Shown here: positions 50,542 through 58,934 of the stretch, in pieces | Numbering within the stretch: the first letter of the stretch is position 1 | Layout of the letters: each line of letters begins with the position of its first letter | Source: Streptomyces alboflavus | GTDB lineage: Bacteria; Actinomycetota; Actinomycetes; Streptomycetales; Streptomycetaceae | Direction: 5' to 3' | Length of the DNA: 64,000 nt | NCBI RefSeq assembly: GCF_000716675.1 | Contig: NZ_JNXT01000001.1 | Location: 306,597-370,596, forward strand | Position numbers and translations under genes: made by a program | Notes under the pieces: model-generated | What the model saw: the letters and a program-made list of their open reading frames with translations, nothing else | Database searches by the model: none | What the model was told of the DNA's origin: nothing

Positions 50542-51510
50542 ATGTCCTTCGCCCGCCTCGCCACAGCGACCACCCCCACAGCCCACCTGGGCCTGGGCCT
50601 CGCAGCCGTCGGCAGGCCCGGCTACATCACGCTGGGCCGCGAGGACGACCTGCCCGCCCGCAGCGTCGAGGCCCTGCGCGAGCGTGCCTTCGAACTCCTC
50701 GACGCCGCCTACGCCCTCGGCGTGCGCTACCTCGACGTGGCCCGCTCCTACGGCCGCTCCGAGGAGTTCCTCGCCGACTGGCTGCGCGCCCGCCCCGACA
50801 TCCGGGACGTCGTCGTCGGCAGCAAGTGGGGCTACACGTACACCGCCGACTGGCGCACCGACGCCGACGCGCACGAGGTCAAGGACCACAGCGTCGCCGC
50901 GTACGACCGGCAGCGCGCCGAGACCGCCGACCTCCTCGGCGACCGCCTCGACCTCTACCAGATCCACTCGGTGACCCCGGAGAGCCCCGCCCTCACCGAC
51001 ACGGAGCTGCACGCCCGCCTCGCCGACCTGGCCGCGAGCGGCGTCACCGTCGGCCTCTCCGTGAGCGGCCCGGACCAGGCGGCCGCGATCCGCGCCGCCG
51101 TCGAGGTCACCGTCGGCGGCGAGCGGCTGTTCCGGACGGTCCAGGCCACGTACAACGCCCTGGAGACCTCGGCCGGACCCGCGCTCGCCGAGGCCCACGA
51201 CGCGGGCCTGACCGTCCTGGTGAAGGAGGGCATGGCCAACGGTCGTCTGGCCGGACCGCAGGCACCGGAGGCCCTGCGCGCCGCCGCGGAAGCCACCGGC
51301 CTCGGCTGCGACGCGGTGGCCCTCGCCCTGGTGCTCCGCCAACCCTGGGCGGGCGTCGTCCTCTCCGGCGCCGCCACCTCCGTACAGCTCGTGTCGAACC
51401 TGCACGCGACGGCCGTCGACCTGGACGCCGAGCACCTGGACCGCCTCGCGGACCTGGTGGAGGAGCCCGCCGCGTACTGGCGCACGCGGGCCGGACTGCC
51501 CTGGCACTGA
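50542..51510 (+). CDS. Aldo/keto reductase family oxidoreductase
   Basis: 322 residues with an AKR barrel: VRYLDVARSYGRSEEFLADW (Asp and Tyr of the tetrad), VVGSKWGY (Lys) and LYQIHSVT (His). The C-terminal cofactor region VVLSGAATSVQLVSNLHA is shorter than in typical NADPH AKRs. Substrate unknown; it is a different subgroup from the AKR at 22391-23380, as the two share little beyond the active site. ATG 50542 has a GTGGAG site. No operon partner. Confidence 0.85.
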   Translation: MSFARLATATTPTAHLGLGLAAVGRPGYITLGREDDLPARSVEALRERAFELLDAAYALGVRYLDVARSYGRSEEFLADWLRARPDIRDVVVGSKWGYTYTADWRTDADAHEVKDHSVAAYDRQRAETADLLGDRLDLYQIHSVTPESPALTDTELHARLADLAASGVTVGLSVSGPDQAAAIRAAVEVTVGGERLFRTVQATYNALETSAGPALAEAHDAGLTVLVKEGMANGRLAGPQAPEALRAAAEATGLGCDAVALALVLRQPWAGVVLSGAATSVQLVSNLHATAVDLDAEHLDRLADLVEEPAAYWRTRAGLPWH

Positions 51511-51584
51511 GGCGCCGCCGGGCTCCCGGCTGAAGCTCCCCCGAATCACCCAAGCCCCCGTTCTGTGAGCGCCGTACGCCTCTC

Positions 51585-51623
51585 GTGAGACAAAATTGTC
51601 TCACACGGGCTATGCTTGTCTCA
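51585..51623. promoter_or_regulatory. TetR operator and leaderless promoter
   Basis: A perfect 20-bp palindrome GTGAGACAAAATTGTCTCAC (51585-51604; 9-bp arms, AA centre). A third half-site TTGTCTCA (51616-51623) overlaps the tetR start codon. The -10 TATGCT (51611-51616) lies between them, six bases before ATG 51623. Confidence 0.75.
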
Positions 51624-52174
51624 TGTCAGTCGACCGTGACCAGGTGCTGCGCAGCGCCGCCGCCCAGCTCACCCGCAAGGGCTCCTCGACCCTGGACGAA
51701 GTGGCCAGGGCCTCCGGCATCAGCCGTGCCACCCTGCACCGGCACTTCGCCGGGCGGGACGCGCTCATCCGCGCCTTGGAGGACCTCGGCCTCCAGGAGT
51801 GTGAGACGGCGCTCGACCTCGCGCGGCTCGGCGAGGGCAGCGCGCAGGACGCGCTGCGGCGCCTGATCAAGGAGATCGAACCCGCCGCCGGCCTGCTCGC
51901 GTTCCTCGTCACGGAGAACCAGCTGTTCGAGGGCGAGGACCGGCACGAGGGCTGGTCCCGGATCGACGACCGGATGGCGGAGCTGTTCCGGCGCGGCCAG
52001 GAGAGCGGGGAATTCCGCATCGACCTGAGCACGGCCTGGCTCACCGACGCCCTCTACGGCCTCGTCGGCTCCGCCGCCTGGGCCGTGCTCGACGGCCGCG
52101 TCGCGGCCAAGGACTTCTCATACATGATCGCCGAACTGCTGATCGGCGGCGCACAACGGAGAGTGGAATCATGA
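51623..52174 (+). CDS. TetR-family repressor of the adjacent efflux gene
   Basis: 183 residues. N-terminal TetR helix-turn-helix (about 10-55, SSTLDEVARASGISRATLHR followed by HFAGRDALI) and a helical ligand domain. ATG 51623 is six bases behind a TATGCT -10 element, indicating a leaderless transcript that begins within a TTGTCTC half-site, so the protein is expected to repress itself. Its stop overlaps the MFS start by 4 nt (ATGA), so regulator and pump are co-translated. Confidence 0.9.
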   Translation: MSVDRDQVLRSAAAQLTRKGSSTLDEVARASGISRATLHRHFAGRDALIRALEDLGLQECETALDLARLGEGSAQDALRRLIKEIEPAAGLLAFLVTENQLFEGEDRHEGWSRIDDRMAELFRRGQESGEFRIDLSTAWLTDALYGLVGSAAWAVLDGRVAAKDFSYMIAELLIGGAQRRVES

Positions 52175-53715
52175 CAAGCACCGAACAGCGCGTACGGCCC
52201 GCGGAGGTGGAGCGGCACCCCGGTCGCTGGCTCGCCCTCGCCGTGCTCGCGCTGGCCGTGCTGCTCGTCGCGGTGGACGCGACCGTCCTCGGTCTCGCGA
52301 CGCCGTACATCAGCGAGGACCTGAAGCCGTCCGGCAACCAGCTGCTGTGGATCGGCGACGTCTATTCGTTCGTGATCGCGGGCCTGCTGGTGTCCATGGG
52401 CAGCCTCGGCGACCGCATCGGCCGCAAGAAGCTGCTGCTCACCGGAGCCGTCGCGTTCGGCGCGGTGTCCGTGCTCAACTCCTACGCCACCACGCCCGAG
52501 TTGATGATCCTGGCCCGTGCGCTGCTCGGTGTCGCGGGCGCGACCCTGATGCCGTCCACGCTCGCGCTGATCCGGAACATCTTCCACGACCCGCGCGAGC
52601 GCAGCATCGCCGTCGGCGTGTGGGGCGCGATGGCGTCGGCGGGCGCGGCGGTCGGCCCGGTCGTCGGCGGCTTCCTGCTCGAGCACTTCTGGTGGGGCTC
52701 GGTCTTCCTGATCAACCTGCCGGTGATGGCGGTCCTGGTCGTGGTCGGCGTCAAGATGATCCCCGAGTCGAAGAACCCGGCGCCGGGCCCCTGGGACCTG
52801 ATCAGCGTCGCGCTGTCGCTCATCGGCATGATCGCTGTGGTGTACGCCGTCAAGGAGGCGGCGGCACACGGCCTGAGCTGGGGCGTCGCGGCCGCGGCCG
52901 TGATCGGCGTGGCCGCGCTCACCTGGTTCGTACGTCGACAGTTCACGCTGCCCGCACCGCTGCTCGACATGCGGCTGTTCCGCAACCGCGGCTTCTCGGC
53001 GGCCGTCCTCGCCGACCTGCTGACCATCCTCGGCCTGTCCGGGCTCGTCTTCTTCCTGTCCCAGTTCCTCCAACTGGTCCAGGGCAGGCAGCCCTTCGAG
53101 GCCGGTCTCGCCGAACTGCCCGCGGCCGTCGGCGCGGTGGCGGCGGGTCTGATCGCGGGCACGGTGGCGCGCCGGTACTCGGTGCGGGCGGTGGTCGCGG
53201 GCGGGCTCGCGGCGGTGGGACTCGCGCTCGCCGCGCTGACCGTGCTGAGCCAGGAGACGGGCTATCCGCTGCTCGGCGCGGCACTCCTGGTCGTCGGCGT
53301 CGGCGCGGGCTTCTCCTTCACCGTGACCGCCGACGTGATCCTCTCCAGCGTGCCGAAGGAACAGGCGGGCTCGGCGTCCGCGGTCTCGGAGACGGCGTAC
53401 GAACTGGGCGCGGCCCTCGGCATCGCCCTGCTCGGCTCCATCGTGACCGGCGTGTACCAGAACTTCACAGCCCCGGCGGGCACCCCGGCCGACGCCGCGG
53501 CGGCCGCGCACGACTCCCTGGGCGGCGCGGTCGAGGCGGGCGCCGGACTGCCCGCGCGCACCGCCGAGCCACTGATCTCGGCGGCCCAGGCGGCCTTCGT
53601 GGACGGCCTGCGCCTCGCCGCGGGCGTCGGCGCCGCGGTCCTCCTCGCGACGGCGGTGGCGGCGTGGTTCCTCTTGAAGGGCCAGAAGCTGGAAGACGGC
53701 CTGGAGCACCCGTAG
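52171..53715 (+). CDS. MFS multidrug efflux transporter, DHA2 (14-TM) type
   Basis: 514 residues with about fourteen hydrophobic segments. Early motif LLVAVDATVLGLATPYISED, WIGDVYSFVIAGLLVSMG and motif A GDRIGRKKLLL are typical of EmrB/QacA proton-driven drug exporters; motif C-like GPVVGGFLLEHFWWG follows. It is co-translated with the upstream TetR repressor, so the exported compound is probably also the inducer. A strong terminator ends the unit. Confidence 0.92.
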   Translation: MTSTEQRVRPAEVERHPGRWLALAVLALAVLLVAVDATVLGLATPYISEDLKPSGNQLLWIGDVYSFVIAGLLVSMGSLGDRIGRKKLLLTGAVAFGAVSVLNSYATTPELMILARALLGVAGATLMPSTLALIRNIFHDPRERSIAVGVWGAMASAGAAVGPVVGGFLLEHFWWGSVFLINLPVMAVLVVVGVKMIPESKNPAPGPWDLISVALSLIGMIAVVYAVKEAAAHGLSWGVAAAAVIGVAALTWFVRRQFTLPAPLLDMRLFRNRGFSAAVLADLLTILGLSGLVFFLSQFLQLVQGRQPFEAGLAELPAAVGAVAAGLIAGTVARRYSVRAVVAGGLAAVGLALAALTVLSQETGYPLLGAALLVVGVGAGFSFTVTADVILSSVPKEQAGSASAVSETAYELGAALGIALLGSIVTGVYQNFTAPAGTPADAAAAAHDSLGGAVEAGAGLPARTAEPLISAAQAAFVDGLRLAAGVGAAVLLATAVAAWFLLKGQKLEDGLEHP

Positions 53716-53733
53716 TCAGCCCTGACGGGATGT

Positions 53734-53773
53734 CGAAAGGGCCGCACCCCACTGAGGGGGTGCGGCCCTTTCG
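53734..53773. terminator. Bidirectional terminator after the MFS gene
   Basis: A perfect 17-bp stem CGAAAGGGCCGCACCCC / GGGGTGCGGCCCTTTCG with loop ACTGAG, between the convergent MFS and acyltransferase genes. Confidence 0.88.
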
Positions 53774-53789
53774 CGCAAGTCTCGTACCG

Positions 53790-54461
53790 TCAGGCCGCCT
53801 TGGCCTTCGTGGCGTACATGTCCACGTACTCCTGCCCGGACAGCAGCATGACCTCCGTCATCACGGAGTCCGTCACCGCGCGCAGCACATAGCGGTCGCG
53901 GTCCATGCCGTCGTACCGCGAGAACTCCATCGCCTCGCCGAAGCGGACGGTCACCTTGCCCGGGTGGGGCAGGCCCTTGCCGCCGGGCTGCAGCTTGTCC
54001 GTGCCGATCATCGCGAACGGCACCACCGGGGCGCCCGTCATCAGGGTCAGCCGCGCGATGCCGGTGCGGCCGCGGTAGAGGCGGCCGTCGGGGGAGCGGG
54101 TGCCCTCCGGGTAGATGCCGAAGATCTTGCCCTCGTCCAGGACGCGCTTGCCCGTCATCAGCGCGGCGACGCCGCCCCGGCCGCCGTCACGCGCCACCGG
54201 GATCATGCCGACGCCGGTGAAGAACCAGGCCATCAGGCGGCCCTTGAAACCCTTGCCGGTGACGTACTCGTCCTTGCCGATGAAGAAGACGGGCCGGTCG
54301 CACACCAGGGGCAGGATCATCGAGTCGATGAACGTCAGGTGGTTTCCGGCCAGAATGACGGGACCGGTCCCGGGGATGTTCTCCGCGCCTTCCACCCGTG
54401 GGCGGAACATCAGGCGCAGGAACGGTCCGAGCACTGCCTTGATGAGCGCTAGACGGGACAA
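53790..54461 (-). CDS. 1-acyl-sn-glycerol-3-phosphate acyltransferase (PlsC-like)
   Basis: 223 residues. Acyltransferase motif I H-x4-D in GNHLTFIDS and motif III IYPEGTRSPDGRLYRG are present, with a hydrophobic N-terminal helix. It probably acylates lysophosphatidic acid in phospholipid synthesis at the membrane. TTG 54461 is chosen because GGAGG lies seven bases upstream and the conserved protein begins there (SRLALIKAVLGPFLRLMFRP); a more upstream ATG at 54539 would add 26 unlikely residues. Confidence 0.87.
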   Translation of the reverse strand: MSRLALIKAVLGPFLRLMFRPRVEGAENIPGTGPVILAGNHLTFIDSMILPLVCDRPVFFIGKDEYVTGKGFKGRLMAWFFTGVGMIPVARDGGRGGVAALMTGKRVLDEGKIFGIYPEGTRSPDGRLYRGRTGIARLTLMTGAPVVPFAMIGTDKLQPGGKGLPHPGKVTVRFGEAMEFSRYDGMDRDRYVLRAVTDSVMTEVMLLSGQEYVDMYATKAKAA

Positions 54462-54905
54462 CGGGTCCTCCGGTGTCAACGGGTCGACGACGAGTCTGTG
54501 CAGGTGAGGACCATACTCGCGGGTCCCCGTTGATTGCACATCGGGTTCATGTGCCCGATACGCAGAGTTGACCTGATTTTGCCTGCAGTTGCCCCCGCGA
54601 CAACCTCACTGTGACGACCGTAGCGCTGTGCGAACTGCGTGGCTTGTCCGAGTGGTGCTTCTCACGCGCGACGCATCTCACGGCCGGAACTCCGCCCGTC
54701 ACTTATTGGACTCCGCCGGCGCCCGCGAGCCCGGGCGCACGCGCCGGTCGCCCCCGCCGGGTACCGCACGAGCCCTACTCGACACCCGGCGTCAGCCACC
54801 CGTTCGGCCCCGGGTCTCCCACCCGTCACGCGACGCCACCTACGATCGGTGCCGCTTTGTCAGGTGCAAAGCGCTACACGGCGGTACACAGGGAGGGAGC
54901 GCTCA
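54462..54905. other. 444-bp divergent intergenic region
   Basis: Between the acyltransferase and the phosphodiesterase genes. It contains an inverted repeat ATCGGG-N8-CCCGAT (54540-54559) and the start regions of both transcripts. I looked for PHO-box repeats before the phosphodiesterase gene and saw none that is convincing. No RNA gene recognised. Confidence 0.5.
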
Positions 54906-56087
54906 ATGGCGACGCAGGAATCGGGGCGGCGGGAGACGGGGACGAGCCCGGGGCGGCGCGCGGTGCTCGGGGCCGCGGTGCTCGGGGCGGGCACGGCCGT
55001 CGTCGGCGCGCCGGGTGTGGCGAGAGCCGACGCACGCCACGGCCACGGCGGCCACGGGGGCGGCGGCTACCGCGACCTGCCGGTGCCGACGGTGGTCGCG
55101 CACCGCGGCACCAGCGGCTACCGGCCCGAGCACACGATCGGCTCGTACCAACTCGCCCTGGACATGGGCGCGCACGTCATCGAGCAGGACGTGGTGCCCA
55201 CCAAGGACGGCCATCTCGTATGCCGTCACGAGAACGACATCACCGGGACGACGGACGTCGCCGCGCACCCCGAGTTCGCGGGCCGCAAGACGACCAAGAG
55301 CGTCGACGGCGTCAGCCTGACCGGCTGGTTCACCGAGGACTTCACGCTCGCCGAGCTGAAGACGCTGCGCGCCAAGGAGCGCATCCCGGGCACCCGCCAG
55401 CGCAACACCCTCTACGACGGCCGCTGGGACGTCCCCACCCTCGAAGAGGTCTTCCGCTGGGCGGAGAAGGAGGGCCGCAAGCGCGGCGAGCGCGTCTGGC
55501 TGCACATCGAGACCAAGCACCCCACGTACTTCCGCAAGCTGGGCCTCGGCCTGGAGGAGCCGCTCGCCAAGCTCCTTCGCCGCTACAACCGCCATCGCCG
55601 CCACTCCCCGAACTTCCTCCAGTCGTTCGAGCCCAGCAGCATCCAGCGCCTGCGCAAGCTCGTCGACGCGCCCGGCGTGGTCCTGCTCTCCACGGCCTCC
55701 TCGCGCCCGTGGGACTTCGTCGAGGCGGGCGACCCGCGCACCGTCGCCGACCTCATCAAGCCCGAGGGCCTGAAGTGGATCTCCTCGTACGCCAAGGGCA
55801 TCGGCCCGACCCTGGACCTGGTCATCCCCAAGGGCCCCGACGGCAGGCTCCTGGAGCCCACCACCCTGGTCCGTGACGCGCACGCCAAGGGCCTGGTCCT
55901 GCACCCGTACACGATGCGCAACGAGAACACCTTCCTGCCCGCCGACTTCAAGAAGGGCACGGACCCGAACGCCTACGGCGACGCCTTCGGCGCGTTCAAG
56001 AGGTACTTCGCCACCGGCATCGACGGGATCTTCTCCGACAACCCGGACACGGCGCTGCTCGCCGCGGCGGACTTCAACGACGACTGA
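54906..56087 (+). CDS. glpQ: Tat-exported glycerophosphodiester phosphodiesterase
   Basis: 393 residues. Twin-arginine signal (GRRAVLGAAVLGAGTAVVGA, about 16-40), then a His/Gly-rich linker and the GDPD barrel: VVAHRGTSGYRPEHT (catalytic His, Arg, Glu), IEQDVVPTKDGHLVCRHE (metal-binding Glu/Asp and the second His) and HIETKHP. It hydrolyses glycerophosphodiesters to glycerol-3-phosphate and an alcohol outside the cell. Full-length motifs point to an active GlpQ-type enzyme. ATG 54906 follows GGGAGGG. Confidence 0.9.
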   Translation: MATQESGRRETGTSPGRRAVLGAAVLGAGTAVVGAPGVARADARHGHGGHGGGGYRDLPVPTVVAHRGTSGYRPEHTIGSYQLALDMGAHVIEQDVVPTKDGHLVCRHENDITGTTDVAAHPEFAGRKTTKSVDGVSLTGWFTEDFTLAELKTLRAKERIPGTRQRNTLYDGRWDVPTLEEVFRWAEKEGRKRGERVWLHIETKHPTYFRKLGLGLEEPLAKLLRRYNRHRRHSPNFLQSFEPSSIQRLRKLVDAPGVVLLSTASSRPWDFVEAGDPRTVADLIKPEGLKWISSYAKGIGPTLDLVIPKGPDGRLLEPTTLVRDAHAKGLVLHPYTMRNENTFLPADFKKGTDPNAYGDAFGAFKRYFATGIDGIFSDNPDTALLAAADFNDD

Positions 56088-56237
56088 CGGACGACGGCTG
56101 GCAGACGGCGACCGACAGACGGCGACTGGCGGACGACGGCCGACGGGCCCCGTCAACGACGGTGCGTGAAGTCCCGGTTGGGGTGAGGCGCGGCCGTTCC
56201 GGAAACCGATAACCGGAATGGTCGCGTCCCCGTCGGC

Positions 56238-56795
56238 ATGACCCCTACGCCCCCGTCGGCCCCGTCCCCCTCCGCGCGGCCGTCGCTCTCGTACGACCTG
56301 GTCACCGCCCTGCGCCCGCTCCTCGCCGCCGAGGCATCGGCCGAGGCGCACGGCTGCGCCGCCGACCCCGGCGACATCGAGCAGGCCGTCTGGCTGCGCC
56401 TGCTCGAACATCTGGACGCCGGGGGACCGCCCGCCGACCCCGCTGCCTGGCTGCGCGCCGCCGTCCGCGACGAGGCGCACCGCACCCGCAGCGCCGCCCG
56501 CCGGGAGCGGCCCTACGCCGGCGAGCCCGCCGACCCGCGCGGCGGCCCCGAACAGCGGCTGCTGACGGCCGACCGGCACCGCACCCTGTACGCCGCCGTC
56601 CGGAAACTGCCCGGACGCTGCCCCCGTCTCATGGCTGCACTTCTGTCGCCGAAGGACCTGACTTACCGCGAAATCGCAGGGGAGTTGGGAATGTCACAAG
56701 GATCTTTGGGGCCGGAACGTTCCCGATGCCTGGGATGCCTGCGCAGAATGCTCGCGCAGGAGGTTGGGACTCCGGACCCGTGGGGAAAGGAGTGA
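56238..56795 (+). CDS. Small sigma-70 family (ECF-like) sigma factor
   Basis: 185 residues. The N-terminal half has a weak region 2 (ALRPLLAAEASAEAHGCAAD then IEQAVWLRLLEHLDA and AAWLRAAVRDEAHR). The C-terminal half has a clear region 4 helix-turn-helix (LTYREIAGELGMSQGSLGPE then RSRCLGCLRRML). No anti-sigma factor gene is adjacent, so its control is not evident. The start at 56238 has no strong ribosome site. Confidence 0.8.
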   Translation: MTPTPPSAPSPSARPSLSYDLVTALRPLLAAEASAEAHGCAADPGDIEQAVWLRLLEHLDAGGPPADPAAWLRAAVRDEAHRTRSAARRERPYAGEPADPRGGPEQRLLTADRHRTLYAAVRKLPGRCPRLMAALLSPKDLTYREIAGELGMSQGSLGPERSRCLGCLRRMLAQEVGTPDPWGKE

Positions 56796-56835
56796 AGGAC
56801 AACCGGCGGAGCAGGTGAGCGGGAGGCATGCACAC

Positions 56836-57339
56836 ATGGGCATGAGCGTGACCATCTCGGAGGCGTCCGACACGGACGCCGAGCAGATCCTCAAACTGCA
56901 GTACCTCTGCTACCAGAGCGAGGCCGAGCTGTACGGCGACTACTCCATCGAGCCGCTGACGCAGACCCTCGACTCCCTCAAGGCCGAGCTGGCCGCGGGC
57001 AGCGTCCTGGTGGCGCGGCTCGGCACCGAGGTCGTGGCGTCCGTGCGGGGCACGGTCGACGCGGCGGCCACGGCCCGCATCGGCAAGCTCATCGTGCACC
57101 CGCGGATGCAGCGGCACGGCCTGGGCGGCCGCCTCCTGGAGGCCATCGAGCGCCGGCTCGCCGAGGGCGGCGTCGCCAAGCGCTTCGAGCTGTTCAGCGG
57201 CCACCGCAGCGAGAGCAACCTCCAGCTCTACCGCAAGCACGGCTACGCGCCGGTGAGCACGCAGCGCGTGGACGACCGCCTGACGGTGGTGACCCTCTCC
57301 AAGGACGCGCAGGCCGAGGCGTACGTGGCGAGCGCCTAG
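56836..57339 (+). CDS. GNAT-family N-acetyltransferase
   Basis: 167 residues with a GNAT core: strand ARIGKLIVHPRMQRHGLGGR carries the acetyl-CoA loop (RHGLGG) and LYRKHGYAPV is the closing motif. Substrate unknown. ATG 56836 follows GGGAGG at nine bases; ATG 56842 is a possible alternative. The gene lies 40 bp behind the sigma factor gene. Its TAG stop shares the palindrome CTAG with the stop of the converging membrane-protein gene. Confidence 0.87.
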   Translation: MGMSVTISEASDTDAEQILKLQYLCYQSEAELYGDYSIEPLTQTLDSLKAELAAGSVLVARLGTEVVASVRGTVDAAATARIGKLIVHPRMQRHGLGGRLLEAIERRLAEGGVAKRFELFSGHRSESNLQLYRKHGYAPVSTQRVDDRLTVVTLSKDAQAEAYVASA

Positions 57340-57830
57340 GCCCCGGAGGGCTCGGCGGGGCGGGTGTGCGCGCGGGACTTGCGCAGCCAGAACACCGCGG
57401 TCACCGGCAGCAGCACGGGAATGAACAGATAGCCCATGCCGAAGTCCGACCAGACCGTGGCGTCGGGGAACGCGGACGGCTCCGCGAGGGTCCAGGCCCC
57501 GACGGCGAGCACACCGGCCAGCTCGGCGGCGCAGCACACCAGCGCCGCCTTGCGGGCCGTCTCCCCGCCGCGTACGAGCGAGTACGTGATGAAGCCGTAG
57601 ACGACACCGGCGAGCGCCGACAGCGTGTACGCGAGCGGGGCCTTGTGGAAGTCCGTCGAGATCTGGACCGCCGAGCGCGACACGGCGCCGACGACCATCA
57701 CGCCGTACAGCCACACCAGCAGGATGCCGGGGCCGGTGATCAGCTTCTGCCGCCGCGGCTTCGGCTGCTTCTCCCGCTCCTCCTGCTTCTCCTGCTTGTT
57801 CTGCTGCGCGCGGGGCTCGTCGTCCGTCAC
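57336..57830 (-). CDS. Integral membrane protein with charged N-terminus
   Basis: 164 residues: about 35 charged, Lys/Gln/Glu-rich residues, then four hydrophobic segments (around 33-52, 66-85, 92-115 and 130-150). No family recognised. GTG 57830 follows GAGGTGGC. It begins 7 bp after the stop of the next upstream membrane protein (57838-58197) and is probably co-transcribed. Convergent with the acetyltransferase gene; their stop codons overlap. Confidence 0.75.
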   Translation of the reverse strand: MTDDEPRAQQNKQEKQEEREKQPKPRRQKLITGPGILLVWLYGVMVVGAVSRSAVQISTDFHKAPLAYTLSALAGVVYGFITYSLVRGGETARKAALVCCAAELAGVLAVGAWTLAEPSAFPDATVWSDFGMGYLFIPVLLPVTAVFWLRKSRAHTRPAEPSGA

Positions 57831-57837
57831 CGCCACC

Positions 57838-58197
57838 TCAGCCTCCCCAGATGTCAAAGAGCCGCACCTCGAGCACGGCGAGGACCACACCGCCCGCCGC
57901 GACGGTCACCGAGCCCCAGCGGGTGCGCTCGGCGAGCGACATGAAGCCCGCCGCGGGAACGCACGCGAACGAGCCGATCAGATAGGCCACGAAGATCGTC
58001 GTGCCCTGCTCGGGGTCCTCGCCCCGCGCCAGCTGCACGATGCCGACGATCAGCTGGACCAGCGTCAGCAGGGTGACCACACCCATGCCGATGAAGTGCC
58101 AGTCCTTCGTCGGCTGGTCCCGGTAGGCGGCGAAACCGCACCAGGCCGCGAGCGCGAGCGCGGCCACGGAGGTCGCGACGGTCAGGGCAACAAGCAT
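57838..58197 (-). CDS. Small four-pass membrane protein
   Basis: 119 residues, almost entirely hydrophobic, with four predicted membrane segments (about 4-24, 36-58, 69-86 and 95-114). No catalytic motif or known family. ATG 58197 lies six bases behind a reverse-strand TAGGGT (58209-58204), so it is probably read from a leaderless mRNA. First gene of a two-gene membrane-protein unit. Confidence 0.77.
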   Translation of the reverse strand: MLVALTVATSVAALALAAWCGFAAYRDQPTKDWHFIGMGVVTLLTLVQLIVGIVQLARGEDPEQGTTIFVAYLIGSFACVPAAGFMSLAERTRWGSVTVAAGGVVLAVLEVRLFDIWGG

Positions 58198-58273
58198 GCC
58201 GAGACCCTATTACGGGCCAAAAGACCCGGTGTCCTCGGCCCCGGGGGCCCGGGATCCGCAGGTGGCCCCCGCG

Positions 58274-58286
58274 TAGGGTCGACCGT
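58274..58286 (+). promoter_or_regulatory. -10 element TAGGGT seven bases before the HAD gene
   Basis: TAGGGT (58274-58279) is followed by seven bases and the ATG at 58287, again a leaderless arrangement. It lies about 65 bp from the opposing TAGGGT of the membrane-protein unit. Confidence 0.55.
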
Positions 58287-58934
58287 ATGAAGATCCAGGC
58301 TGAAGCCCTCCTGTTCGACAACGACGGCACCCTCATCTCCTCGATGGAGTCCGTCCGCCGCTGCTGGACGCGGTGGGCGGGGGAGTACGGCATCACCGCC
58401 GAGGACTTCGCCAGGGTCGAGCTGCACGGCCGCCCGGCCGTCGAGATCGTCGCCGACCTGCTGCCCGCCGAGCGCGTCGCCGCGGCCGTGGCCCGGATCG
58501 AGGAGCTGGAGGTGTCCGACGTCGCGGGCGGCGTGCTCGCCCTGCCCGGCACCCTCGACCTGCTCGCCGCCCTGCCGCCCGAGCGCTGGGCCGTGGTCAC
58601 CTCCGCGACCCGCCGCCTGGCCGAGGCCCGGCTCGCCGAGGTCGGCATCGGCCCCAAGACGCTGATAGCCGCCGACGACATCACCCGCGGCAAGCCCGAC
58701 CCCGAGCCCTTCCTGCTCGCGGCCCGGGTGCTCGGCGTGGACCCGGCCCGCTGCGTGGTCTTCGAGGACGCCCCCGCGGGTCTCACCGCGGGCCGGGCCG
58801 CCGGCATGACCACCGTGGCGTTGACCACAACGCACCAGGTGGCGGAGCTGTCCGCCGACGTCGTCGTCAAGGACCTGTCGGCGGTGTCCGTGCAGGCCAC
58901 GGCGGGTGGAGTGGAGATCGTCACCGGCGTCTGA
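58287..58934 (+). CDS. HAD-family phosphatase, sugar-phosphatase/beta-phosphoglucomutase-like
   Basis: 215 residues with all four HAD motifs: LLFDNDGTLISS (motif I, DxD), VVTSATRRLAEARL (motif II), Lys in GKPDPEPFLLAARVLG (motif III) and VVFEDAPAGLTAGRAAGM (motif IV). Subclass I cap domain between residues 18 and 85. Likely a hydrolase of sugar phosphates; the exact substrate is unknown. Probably translated from a leaderless mRNA. Confidence 0.9.
   Translation: MKIQAEALLFDNDGTLISSMESVRRCWTRWAGEYGITAEDFARVELHGRPAVEIVADLLPAERVAAAVARIEELEVSDVAGGVLALPGTLDLLAALPPERWAVVTSATRRLAEARLAEVGIGPKTLIAADDITRGKPDPEPFLLAARVLGVDPARCVVFEDAPAGLTAGRAAGMTTVALTTTHQVAELSADVVVKDLSAVSVQATAGGVEIVTGV

Noticed and set aside
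54540..54905. PHO boxes before the glycerophosphodiester phosphodiesterase gene
   Set aside because: I looked for GTTCACC-type direct repeats in 11-bp register and found none; only a single GGTTCATG-like sequence.
57336..57339. Overlap of the converging stop codons as a regulatory feature
   Set aside because: Sharing of CTAG between two TAG stops is a simple consequence of tight packing; no evidence for function.
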